From: Clostridia bacterium
Lineage (GTDB): Bacteria > Bacillota > Clostridia > Clostridiales > Clostridiaceae
Assembly: GCA_009930125.1 (NCBI GenBank)
Contig: RZYZ01000038.1
Location: forward strand, 1 to 13,511
Length of the DNA: 13,511 nt
Reading direction: 5' to 3'
In this document: positions 6,798-13,289 of the stretch, piece after piece
Numbering within the stretch: position 1 is the first letter of the stretch
Layout: every line of letters starts with the position of its first letter
The notes under the pieces: model-generated
What the model was told of the DNA's origin: nothing
The model's input: only the letters and a program-made list of their open reading frames with translations
The model's database searches: none
Program-made: the position numbers and the translations under genes

Positions 6798-8006
6798 ATG
6801 AATTCAGCACAACGGAAGATAAGAACAGAGAGCTTGCCTTCAAAGAGCAAGACGAACAGGAAGTACAGGAAAAGAAGTAAATATAAGGTGAAATACAAAG
6901 AAGTAGATTTTCCGCTTCTTGCAGTAACCGTTGCGCTGGTGTTTTTCGGGCTCCTCATGGTATTTAGTGCATCCAGCTACGAGAATGTGGTGAAAGGCTT
7001 TGCCGCCTATAAGGACCTGTTCCGGCAGGGCGTATTCGCACTCGGTGGAATGTTCATCATGATTTTCATCATCAGTAATTTCAACTACCATCGTTACACC
7101 ATGCAGTTCACGAAACTCATTGTTTTTGCGGTGCTGATCCTCAATGTTGCGGTCATACTGTTTGACCCTACAAAAGGTGCAAGCAGATGGATCAGAATCG
7201 GTCCGCTTTCTCTCCAGCCTTCGGAACTTGCGAAGTTCGCCATGGTCCTATATGCGGCCAATGTGCTGAAGCGCGTGGAGATCAATAAGACAAGATCCTG
7301 GAAAGCATCCAGAAAAGTTTTTCTCATGGCAGGCGTATTTGCGGGGATCATTATCGTGCTGCAGAGCAACCTATCCATCGGCGCAATTCTCATGATCACT
7401 GCACTCATTATGATCTTTCTTTCCGGAGTCCCTTATGTTCAGGTTTTCTCCTACATCGGGGTGGGTGTATCCATGCTGGTCATTGCCATGATCAAGGAAC
7501 CCTATCGTATGAGAAGATTCCTGAACTTCGGCGATCCCTTTCTGGATGCACAGGGGGATGGACATCAGCTTGTCCAGTCTCTCTATGCACTGACCAGCGG
7601 TGGGGTTTTCGGACGAGGCATCGGCATGTCGAGGCTGAAGGCTTTCTGGCTGCCTGAAGCCCAGAATGATTTCATCTTTGCGGTGGTTGTGGAGGAACTG
7701 GGGCTCATCGGCGGCCTGATTCTCATTGCAATGATCATGACGCTGATCTTCAGAGGAATAAAAATCGCCCTTGCCGCAGAAGATAATTTCGGAAGGCTTC
7801 TGGCCATAGGAATCACAGCCATATTCGCACTCCAGTCACTGATCAACATTGCAGTGGTCATAGGTGCTTTTCCGGTTACAGGTGTCACGCTGCCGTTCAT
7901 CAGTGCCGGTGGAACATCTCTGGTTGTGAATCTGGCAGCGGTGGGGATCCTCCTGAATATTTCAAGACAATCCAGAAAGAGCAGGGTGCCTTCCGAGAGG
8001 AACTGA
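6798..8006 (+). CDS. ftsW: Peptidoglycan polymerase FtsW (SEDS family)
   Basis: FtsW is a SEDS-family lipid II glycosyltransferase that polymerises septal glycan together with its cognate class B PBP. The 402 residues show a strongly basic cytoplasmic N-terminus (about residues 6-34, many Lys/Arg), then about ten membrane segments. SEDS motifs are FGLLMVFSASS (50-60), KGASRWIRIG (126-135), LQPSELAKFA (139-148) and GGVFGRGIG (268-276). The catalytic-loop motif LPEAQNDFIF carries the essential Asp (Asp291), and TLPFISAGGTS is at 354-364. SpoVE and FtsW cannot be separated by these motifs. RodA is disfavoured by dcw context. The start ATG has a strong SD (GGGAGGTGG from 6786). MurG, often the next gene, is missing. 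Confidence 0.96.
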   Translation: MNSAQRKIRTESLPSKSKTNRKYRKRSKYKVKYKEVDFPLLAVTVALVFFGLLMVFSASSYENVVKGFAAYKDLFRQGVFALGGMFIMIFIISNFNYHRYTMQFTKLIVFAVLILNVAVILFDPTKGASRWIRIGPLSLQPSELAKFAMVLYAANVLKRVEINKTRSWKASRKVFLMAGVFAGIIIVLQSNLSIGAILMITALIMIFLSGVPYVQVFSYIGVGVSMLVIAMIKEPYRMRRFLNFGDPFLDAQGDGHQLVQSLYALTSGGVFGRGIGMSRLKAFWLPEAQNDFIFAVVVEELGLIGGLILIAMIMTLIFRGIKIALAAEDNFGRLLAIGITAIFALQSLINIAVVIGAFPVTGVTLPFISAGGTSLVVNLAAVGILLNISRQSRKSRVPSERN

Positions 8007-8027
8007 AGTGAACAGATCGTGATGATT

Positions 8028-8033
8028 AGAGGA
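8028..8033 (+). promoter_or_regulatory. Ribosome binding site that decides the ftsQ start
   Basis: AGAGGA ends only 1 nt before the in-frame GTG at 8035 but 10 nt before ATG 8044. The GTG is too close to be used from this site, so 8044 is the more likely initiation codon. Confidence 0.5.
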
Positions 8034-8043
8034 CGTGAGTAAA

Positions 8044-8859
8044 ATGAGCTTGAAAGAAGTTCAAGATCGGATCAGAAAGAAGAAAAGGAAGAGAAGAAGA
8101 AGGATCATGATCTTTCTTCTCGTTCTCATAATGATTTCAGTGGGCATAGTTGTAACCCATGCTCCATATTTTGATATACAGTCCATATCTATTCAGGGAA
8201 ATCATAAGATTTCGGATGAGCTCATCGGCAAAGAAGCAGATCAGCTCATCGGAGAGAATATACTGTTATTCAGTATGGAGCAGACAAAAGATTTTTTCGA
8301 AAATCAGCCTTATTTCGACCACATGAAAGTGAAAAGAATCTTTCCTTCCACCATCGAAATCACAGTCCAGGAAAAGAAGGCGGAAGTGAATTATTATAAG
8401 GATGGGGTCATCAGTCTGGCCACAAGAGAAGGAATCCTTCTGGAAGTGGGAGCCAATGCAGTGGAAGGCGTAACTCTTACAGATGACATAGCGCTTCCTG
8501 AACTGGGTGGAAATATCTACGAGGCTTTTCCGGAAAAAGTGAAGATTCTGGAGGAATTCAGATATCTCCAGGAAAGAAATATCAGCGATATACGCTTCAC
8601 AGAGCTGGATTTACGAGATATGACAAATATCCGAACCTATTACAATGATCTGGAAGTGAGGCTCGGATATCCCGACACACTGAAGGAGAAGCTCAATACG
8701 GCAATCAACATCATTTCTGACGGGAATCTTGAGGACGTAAAAGGATATGTAGATCTGTCTTATGTGGAAAAACCGGTGGTTTTTGATGAATCCAGAGTAA
8801 TAGAACAAACGGAAGAAGAGGAACTGAACGAAGAGGCACCTGAAAACGGTGATGGTTAA
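8044..8859 (+). CDS. ftsQ: Cell division protein FtsQ/DivIB
   Basis: This is a bitopic division protein that scaffolds FtsL/DivIC and so regulates FtsW-PBP at the septum. The sequence shows a short, extremely basic cytoplasmic tail (KKKRKRRRR near residues 12-20) and one membrane segment (about 21-40). A POTRA domain opens FDIQSISIQGNHKISDELI and closes RIFPSTIEITVQEKKAEV. The beta domain follows, with EGILLEVG and RTYYNDLEVRLGYPDTLKEKL. The C-terminal tail is acidic (EQTEEEELNEEAPEN). At 271 residues it is a normal DivIB size. An in-frame GTG at 8035 would add three residues (see the RBS entry). The position after ftsW fits, although murG and murB genes often found between them are absent. 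Confidence 0.95.
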   Translation: MSLKEVQDRIRKKKRKRRRRIMIFLLVLIMISVGIVVTHAPYFDIQSISIQGNHKISDELIGKEADQLIGENILLFSMEQTKDFFENQPYFDHMKVKRIFPSTIEITVQEKKAEVNYYKDGVISLATREGILLEVGANAVEGVTLTDDIALPELGGNIYEAFPEKVKILEEFRYLQERNISDIRFTELDLRDMTNIRTYYNDLEVRLGYPDTLKEKLNTAINIISDGNLEDVKGYVDLSYVEKPVVFDESRVIEQTEEEELNEEAPENGDG

Positions 8860-8873
8860 GAAGAAGGGTAAGC

Positions 8874-9593
8874 ATGAAAAAAAACAACAGAAATATGCAA
8901 TGGGTACTGGCACTGGTATTTGTGCTCTTGGGGTTTCTCATGGCCTATCAGTACAAGCAGCTGCAGGATCCGGTGAAGAAACTGACGGTTCAGGAGACAG
9001 AAGATCTGTTCCATGAAATCGAAATGCTGAAAGAGGAGAAGACAGCGCTGATTGAAAACAACAATGAACTGACGGAAGAGCTTAAGAGCTATGAAATCGC
9101 AGCCTCCTCCAGTAATGAAGCAAATCAGCTTCTGAAAACAGAGCTGGATCACTCCAGACTGCTACTAGGCCTGGTGGATGTGAAAGGACCGGGACTTACA
9201 CTGAGTCTCAAACCAACAGATCCGCTTCTGAATCCGCAGACATTCAGCTATCTCACGGATCTGGAACTGGTCTATATCATCAATGAACTGAAGTTTGCAG
9301 GGGCAGAGGCCATCAGCATCAATGAGAAGCGCATCGCCATTCAGACGGGAATCAAATCCAGTTCCAATAACAGCTATATACTGATCAATGACGAAAAGAT
9401 TTCACCAAGAGAGGAAATCATCATCAAAGCCATCGGCGACAAGAACAAACTGAACAGTGCAGTGGCTTTTCAGGGCGCCATGTCCTACAATGCACTGGAA
9501 TTTTACGATATACGGTTTCAGCCTGTGGATGAGCTTTTCATAAACAGATACGAGAAACCTTTTTCCACATCATTTATAGAGGAGGCGAAGTAG
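8874..9593 (+). CDS. DUF881 family membrane protein (YlxW/YlxX-like), first copy
   Basis: This is a 239-residue protein of the DUF881 family, found in Firmicutes and Actinobacteria dcw clusters next to sbp. Its biochemical role is not established. An N-terminal membrane anchor (about residues 9-24) is followed by a Glu/Lys-rich coiled coil (about 37-95). The extracytoplasmic DUF881 domain has VKGPGLTLSL (from about 103), ELVYIINELKFAGAEAISIN, ILINDEKISPREEIIIKAIGD and a late LEFYDIRFQP. The core motif INELK-x-x-GAEAISIN recurs in the second copy downstream. ATG 8874 is preceded by AAGGG (8864-8868). The gene begins 14 bp after ftsQ and ends 3 bp before sbp. A structural or regulatory role at the division site is inferred from context only. 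Confidence 0.9.
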   Translation: MKKNNRNMQWVLALVFVLLGFLMAYQYKQLQDPVKKLTVQETEDLFHEIEMLKEEKTALIENNNELTEELKSYEIAASSSNEANQLLKTELDHSRLLLGLVDVKGPGLTLSLKPTDPLLNPQTFSYLTDLELVYIINELKFAGAEAISINEKRIAIQTGIKSSSNNSYILINDEKISPREEIIIKAIGDKNKLNSAVAFQGAMSYNALEFYDIRFQPVDELFINRYEKPFSTSFIEEAK

Positions 9594-9596
9594 AAG

Positions 9597-9956
9597 ATGA
9601 TTGTAATGATCGGACTGCTCATTGGTATTCTGCTTGGGCTTTTTCTGGATGTGAAGATCCCCGATGCCTACACCACTTATCTCACCATCGCCATCCTGAC
9701 GTGTCTTGATTCCGTGCTCGGTGCACTGAAAGCATATCTTGGAAGGACCTTCGATAACATCGTGTTCATATCCGGATTCTTCGGAAATGCCATCATTGCG
9801 GTGGTACTGACATTTTTAGGAGACAAGCTGGGCCTTCCCATGTATCTGGCGGCTGTGGTCGTATTCGGAGGAAGAATCTTCAATAACTTTGCAGTGATTC
9901 GAAGACTGCTCATCGACAAGTATTATAAGGGAAAAAGAAATGATGCACTTGAGTAA
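9597..9956 (+). CDS. sbp: Small basic protein Sbp (DUF1290)
   Basis: Sbp is a 119-residue integral membrane protein of the DUF1290 family, conserved with DUF881 proteins in Gram-positive dcw clusters. Its function is unknown. About three to four hydrophobic segments are visible, with the recognisable motifs LGLFLDVKIP, YTTYLTIAILTCLDSVLGAL, FISGFFGNAIIAVVLTFLGDKLG and VVFGGRIFNN-x-AVIRR, followed by a basic tail. The SD GGAGG (9581-9585) lies in the end of the preceding DUF881 gene, implying translational coupling. ATG 9606 is an alternative start. Its 3' end overlaps the next gene by 17 bp. Confidence 0.93.
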   Translation: MIVMIGLLIGILLGLFLDVKIPDAYTTYLTIAILTCLDSVLGALKAYLGRTFDNIVFISGFFGNAIIAVVLTFLGDKLGLPMYLAAVVVFGGRIFNNFAVIRRLLIDKYYKGKRNDALE

Positions 9957-10662
9957 GGTATTAACGCTGCTGGGTGCTGTGATCATGGGAATCGGCATAG
10001 CCACAGGGGTGCAGCTGGCAGCGGGGCAGGTGGATGTGATTCTCGTTCAGAGCGAGTACAAAGATGCTCTGGAGTACAGCACGAAACTGAAGAATGAAAT
10101 TCAAGCTTTAAAGAAAACGGAAGAAGAAACGCTGGAGAAGCTCAGTGCATATAAGAAAGAAAGCACGGATTCATTGCTTGTCATGGAGGACCTCACAGAA
10201 GAGTATAGCCGAAATGAGAAGCTACTGGGCTATAAGGATGTGAGGGGAGCGGGACTGATCCTGACGTTGGAGGACGGTCTTCCTAAAGAAGGGGAGCTGG
10301 AAGGTTCCATAGACAGCTGGCTGAGAATCATTCATAATGAAGATATGCTTAAACTCATCAATGAACTGAAACTCAATGGAGCAGAAGCCATCTCCATCAA
10401 CGGGCAGCGCGTGACGGAAACCTCAGAGGTTTACTGCAGCTGGGCATTCATTTCCATCAACGGTCAGAAGCTGCCGGCACCTTTTGTGGTGGAGGCCATC
10501 GGCGATGAAGCGCTTCTGGAAGCCTATACGGAAACGGAATTCAGTCAGATGAGAATCATGAAAAACAGAGGCATACAGATAAGCCTTGAAAAAATGCCCA
10601 TAATCGTTCTTGAAGGTTCGGTGCCACCAATTATGCCGGAGTATCTTCAGGAAGCTGAGTGA
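9940..10662 (+). CDS. DUF881 family membrane protein, second copy
   Basis: This 240-residue protein has the same plan as the DUF881 gene before sbp: an N-terminal membrane segment (about residues 8-28), a coiled-coil region (about 40-92) and a DUF881 domain. The domain contains VRGAGLILTLEDG, MLKLINELKLNGAEAISINGQR, AFISINGQKL, PPFVVEAIGD-like APFVVEAIGD, and a terminal RGIQISLEKMP. The two copies are clearly related in the core (INELK-x-x-GAEAISIN, AIGD) but diverged elsewhere, so they are old paralogs, not a recent duplication. The ATG at 9940 lies 17 bp inside sbp, with AAGGG (9927-9931) as SD. ATG 9943 is an alternative. In many Clostridia ftsA and/or ftsZ follow here, but not in this window. 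Confidence 0.9.
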   Translation: MMHLSKVLTLLGAVIMGIGIATGVQLAAGQVDVILVQSEYKDALEYSTKLKNEIQALKKTEEETLEKLSAYKKESTDSLLVMEDLTEEYSRNEKLLGYKDVRGAGLILTLEDGLPKEGELEGSIDSWLRIIHNEDMLKLINELKLNGAEAISINGQRVTETSEVYCSWAFISINGQKLPAPFVVEAIGDEALLEAYTETEFSQMRIMKNRGIQISLEKMPIIVLEGSVPPIMPEYLQEAE

Positions 10663-10676
10663 AAGGTTGTGACTAT

Positions 10677-11336
10677 TTGAACAGCATCAGAGAAAACATC
10701 GAACATGTGAGGCATACCCTATTAGAGGGTGTGACCCTCATCGCCGTATCAAAAACAAAATCACCCGAAGAAATCATGGAAGCCTATGAGATGGGGATCC
10801 GGGATTTCGGAGAAAATAAAGTGCAGGAAATCGAAGCCAAATATGATGTGCTGCCGAAGGACATCAGATGGCATCTCATCGGTCACCTGCAGACCAATAA
10901 AGTAAGAAAGGTGCTGGGAAAGACCCATCTGATTCAGTCACTGGACAGATCGTCTCTGGCAGCTGAAATCCACAAGAGAGCAGAAAAAATGAACCTTACG
11001 GTGGATACACTGATTGAAATCAACATTGGAGAAGAACCGCAGAAAGCAGGGATTCTTCTGAAGGATCTGCCAGGGTTCCTGGATGAGCTGAAAAACCTTA
11101 ATAGCATCCATGTCAAAGGACTGATGGCGATTATTCCACAGGGAACCCCTGAAGAAAACAGACAGTACTTCAGGAAAATGAAGGAGGTGTTCATGGAACT
11201 CAAACAGCATGAAAAGGAGCATTTCAGAATGGAGATTCTCAGCATGGGGATGTCTTCGGATTATGAGACAGCCATGCAGGAGGGATCCACCATGGTAAGA
11301 GTCGGTACTGGGATTTTCGGATCTAGAAATTATTAG
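10677..11336 (+). CDS. yggS: PLP homeostasis protein YggS/YlmE (COG0325)
   Basis: YggS (PLPBP/PROSC) is a fold-type III pyridoxal-5'-phosphate-binding protein with no known enzymatic reaction that maintains B6 vitamer and amino/keto acid balance. Motifs seen: LIAVSKTK with the PLP lysine (Lys26), FGENKVQE, WHLIGHLQTNKV, SLDR, IEINIGEEPQKAGI, VKGLMAI, LSMGMSSDYETAM and the phosphate-binding end VRVGTGIFG. The TTG start at 10677 is preferred because NSIRENIEHV then aligns with the usual family N-terminus. AAAGG (10662-10666) is 10 nt upstream. An in-frame GTG at 10659 overlaps the previous stop, has AGGA 6 nt upstream, and would add six residues. It precedes sepF and ylmH as in Bacillus, but without an adjacent ylmD or ftsZ. 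It lacks the roughly ten-residue GR-containing insertion before the PLP lysine that some homologues have. Confidence 0.95.
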   Translation: MNSIRENIEHVRHTLLEGVTLIAVSKTKSPEEIMEAYEMGIRDFGENKVQEIEAKYDVLPKDIRWHLIGHLQTNKVRKVLGKTHLIQSLDRSSLAAEIHKRAEKMNLTVDTLIEINIGEEPQKAGILLKDLPGFLDELKNLNSIHVKGLMAIIPQGTPEENRQYFRKMKEVFMELKQHEKEHFRMEILSMGMSSDYETAMQEGSTMVRVGTGIFGSRNY

Positions 11337-11342
11337 ATTTAT

Positions 11343-11350
11343 AAGGAGGA
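11343..11350 (+). promoter_or_regulatory. Near-consensus ribosome binding site of sepF
   Basis: AAGGAGGA lies 7 nt before ATG 11358. It is one of the strongest Shine-Dalgarno sequences in the window, and the 21-bp gap is otherwise A/T-rich. It implies efficient independent initiation of sepF translation. Confidence 0.8.
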
Positions 11351-11357
11351 AAAAATA

Positions 11358-11819
11358 ATGGGTAAAATTATGACTTCATTCAAAAACATGATGGGCTTTG
11401 AAGACGAGGAAATGTATGATGATTATGAAATGGAAGAGCTGGAAGAAGAAGAGATCGCAGAGCCGAAGGAAAGCTACTCCATCCTCAGCAGAAGAAGAGA
11501 AACGAAGGAGCCAAATAAAGTGGTGAATCTTCATGGGAATAATACGAAAGTCAATATCATCAAACCCAACACATTTGACGAGGCTCCACAGATCTGCGAG
11601 AGTCTGAAAGCGAATATGATAGTTGTGGTAAATACGTCAAGTCTTGAACCAAGGACGGCGCAGAGACTGCTGGATTTCATTGCAGGTGCAACCTATGCTC
11701 TTTCCGGCGATCTGCAGGAAGTGGAAAACGGTGTATACGTTCTATCTCCATCTATGGTTGAAGTGACAAGAGATCAGAAGGAAGAAAGCTCTATCAAAGG
11801 GTTTCTGAACTGGAAATAA
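11358..11819 (+). CDS. sepF: Cell division protein SepF
   Basis: SepF tethers FtsZ filaments to the membrane and aligns them. It can stand in for FtsA. In the 153 residues there is an N-terminal membrane-targeting amphipathic stretch (MGKIMTSFKNMMGF), then a strongly acidic linker (about residues 15-38). The SepF core (DUF552) begins KVVNLHG and runs through VNIIKPNTFDEAPQICESL, IVVVNTSSLEP, AQRLLDFIAGATYALSGDL and YVLSPSMVEV. A short tail KGFLNWK ends the protein. The stop overlaps the ylmH start (TAATG). ylmG (YggT), normally between sepF and ylmH, is absent. FtsZ, its partner, is not encoded in the window. Confidence 0.96.
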   Translation: MGKIMTSFKNMMGFEDEEMYDDYEMEELEEEEIAEPKESYSILSRRRETKEPNKVVNLHGNNTKVNIIKPNTFDEAPQICESLKANMIVVVNTSSLEPRTAQRLLDFIAGATYALSGDLQEVENGVYVLSPSMVEVTRDQKEESSIKGFLNWK

Positions 11820-12577
11820 TGGATAGAAAAGGGTTCATCAAAACCTTTTCTGAAGAGGATTCCTATAGAATGGCGAAGCTCTTTGAGTCTTTGGAAAGAG
11901 CAAAGAGCTTCAGCTTCTTTTATCATACGGATGAATTCTATACGCCAGGAGTCTGGAACAGAATTCTGGCCATGAAAGAATACAGGGAAATAGAGGTGCT
12001 GGGGGAAGACTTTTTCGAGAGAAGAATTTTCGCCAATGGTCTGAACGGGGACAACCCTTTGGCCATCATGGAAATTGAGAATCTTGATCACCAAACAGAG
12101 CTCTCTCATCGGGATTATCTGGGTGCGGTCATGAGTTTAGGCATCCTGAGAGAGAAATTCGGCGATGTTTTTGTGAAAGAGGATCGGGCCTATCTGATCG
12201 TATTCAGAGACATGGCGGACTATATACTGAATAATCTCAATCAGATCGGCAGGTGCAGTGTGAAGCTGACACTCCATGAGTATGAGGATAAAGTATTGTT
12301 TCTTAAGCCAAATCTGGTGAAAAGAGAGGCGGTCATCGCTTCCCTGAGACTTGATGTGGTTGTAGCTGAGCTTGCCAGAACATCCCGCAGCAAATCGCTG
12401 GAGATGATCCAGAAAGGGCTCGTGCTCTTGAATTACAATGAAACAAGAGATAAGGCTAAGGAAATAAGAGAGGGAGATACCATCACCGTCAGAAGAAAAG
12501 GAAAGTTTAAAATCGGAGAAATCATCGGGACGACCCAGAAAGGGAATCTGAGGGTCATATTTTATAAATTTGAATAA
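11819..12577 (+). CDS. ylmH: S4-domain RNA-binding protein YlmH
   Basis: YlmH is a 252-residue RNA-binding protein with a C-terminal S4 domain. The Bacillus homologue has been linked to ribosome-associated quality control as a relative of RqcP. The N-terminal region shows the YlmH pattern (YHTDEFYTPGVWNRI, then NPLAIMEIE and LSHRDYLGAVMSLGILREKFGDV). IGRCSVKL follows. The S4 domain spans about residues 180-245, with LRLDVVVAELARTSRSK, IQKGLVLLNY and IREGDTITVRRKGKFKIGEI. The ATG overlaps the sepF TAA by one base, so the two are translationally coupled. Its placement among division genes is conserved in Firmicutes, but the reason is not clear from sequence. Confidence 0.95.
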   Translation: MDRKGFIKTFSEEDSYRMAKLFESLERAKSFSFFYHTDEFYTPGVWNRILAMKEYREIEVLGEDFFERRIFANGLNGDNPLAIMEIENLDHQTELSHRDYLGAVMSLGILREKFGDVFVKEDRAYLIVFRDMADYILNNLNQIGRCSVKLTLHEYEDKVLFLKPNLVKREAVIASLRLDVVVAELARTSRSKSLEMIQKGLVLLNYNETRDKAKEIREGDTITVRRKGKFKIGEIIGTTQKGNLRVIFYKFE

Positions 12578-12601
12578 TTTTCAGTATGGAGGAGGCAGAA
12601 C

Positions 12602-13195
12602 ATGAAGATCACACCCGTAGAAATAACCAACAAGGACTTTAAAAGAACCATGAGAGGCTACAGCACAGATGAGGTGGACGAATTTCTGGATGAGATTGTA
12701 GAGGATTTTGAAGCCCTCTATCGCGAAAATGCGAGCCTGAAGGAAAAGATCGAAGGATTCAACGAGAAGATCGAGTATTATGCCAATCTTGAAAAAACCC
12801 TGCAGAGCACTCTGGTTCTGGCCCAGAATACGGCAGATGCCACAAAGAATCAGGCGGAGAGAGAAGCAGAACATATCCTTGAAAATGCACAGGTGAAAGC
12901 CCAGGCCATTATTGAAAACACCAATAAGGACAATGAGAATTTAAAGAGAGAATACGAGAAATACAGGATGGAATTCAGCAATTTCAAAATGAGAGTGCTG
13001 AACTTTATGGAAAGTCAGATGAGTTCCTTCACTTCAGCGTCTGAGGAGATCGAAAGAGGTACCCTCGGGACGAGTTCACTGAAAGTTGCGGGGCTGTCTC
13101 CTCAGGAAAGTCTTCTGGAACAGAATAGTTCCGGAGAGAAAACCGTCTATGGCGACGATGGTTTCAATGAGGAAGAAGTGGAAATAAAAGGCTGA
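12602..13195 (+). CDS. divIVA: Septum/pole-localised coiled-coil protein DivIVA
   Basis: DivIVA binds negatively curved membrane at septa and poles and recruits division or chromosome-positioning partners. The 197 residues begin with the conserved lipid-binding domain (MKITPVEITNKDFKR, then GYSTDEVDEFLDEIVEDFEAL, ending about residue 40). A long charged coiled coil follows to about residue 150 (including NQAEREAEHILENAQ and KREYEKYRMEFSNFKMRVLNFM). A Ser/Gly/Glu-rich, probably disordered tail ends in EEEVEIKG. The SD GGAGGAGG (12589-12596) is strong and well spaced. It is the last gene of the block and is followed by a terminator. lspA or ileS, frequent neighbours downstream in Firmicutes, are replaced here by aroB. 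Confidence 0.96.
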   Translation: MKITPVEITNKDFKRTMRGYSTDEVDEFLDEIVEDFEALYRENASLKEKIEGFNEKIEYYANLEKTLQSTLVLAQNTADATKNQAEREAEHILENAQVKAQAIIENTNKDNENLKREYEKYRMEFSNFKMRVLNFMESQMSSFTSASEEIERGTLGTSSLKVAGLSPQESLLEQNSSGEKTVYGDDGFNEEEVEIKG

Positions 13196-13208
13196 ATACA
13201 GGAGTTTG

Positions 13209-13240
13209 GAGAGAGACTTTTTAACTGAAGTCTCTTTTCT
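13209..13240 (+). terminator. Terminator after divIVA
   Basis: AGAGACTT (13212-13219) pairs with AAGTCTCT (13228-13235) across an 8-nt loop. The stem can be extended by weaker G-U and A-U pairs, and a TTTTCTT run follows (13235-13241). It lies 14 bp after the divIVA stop and most likely ends the murF-to-divIVA transcript. Confidence 0.7.
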
Positions 13241-13268
13241 TGTGAAGGGAGTCTCCATGTGATAAGAT
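13240..13268 (+). promoter_or_regulatory. Weak candidate promoter for aroB
   Basis: TTGTGA (13240-13245) and TAAGAT (13263-13268) are separated by 17 bp, each matching 4 of 6 consensus bases. The -35 begins at the end of the terminator T tract. It is plausible because aroB needs a start after the terminator, but the match is weak. Confidence 0.3.
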
Positions 13269-13289
13269 ATCCTTTGAAAGGAAAATGTT

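Noticed and set aside
8007..8043. Possible murG remnant or regulatory site between ftsW and ftsQ
   Set aside because: Only 37 bp, holding an RBS for ftsQ. No coding remnant or inverted repeat seen.
13249..13257. GGAGTCTCC small palindrome after the divIVA terminator
   Set aside because: A 4-bp stem with a 1-nt centre is too short to mean anything. It could compete with the terminator arm but the evidence is thin.
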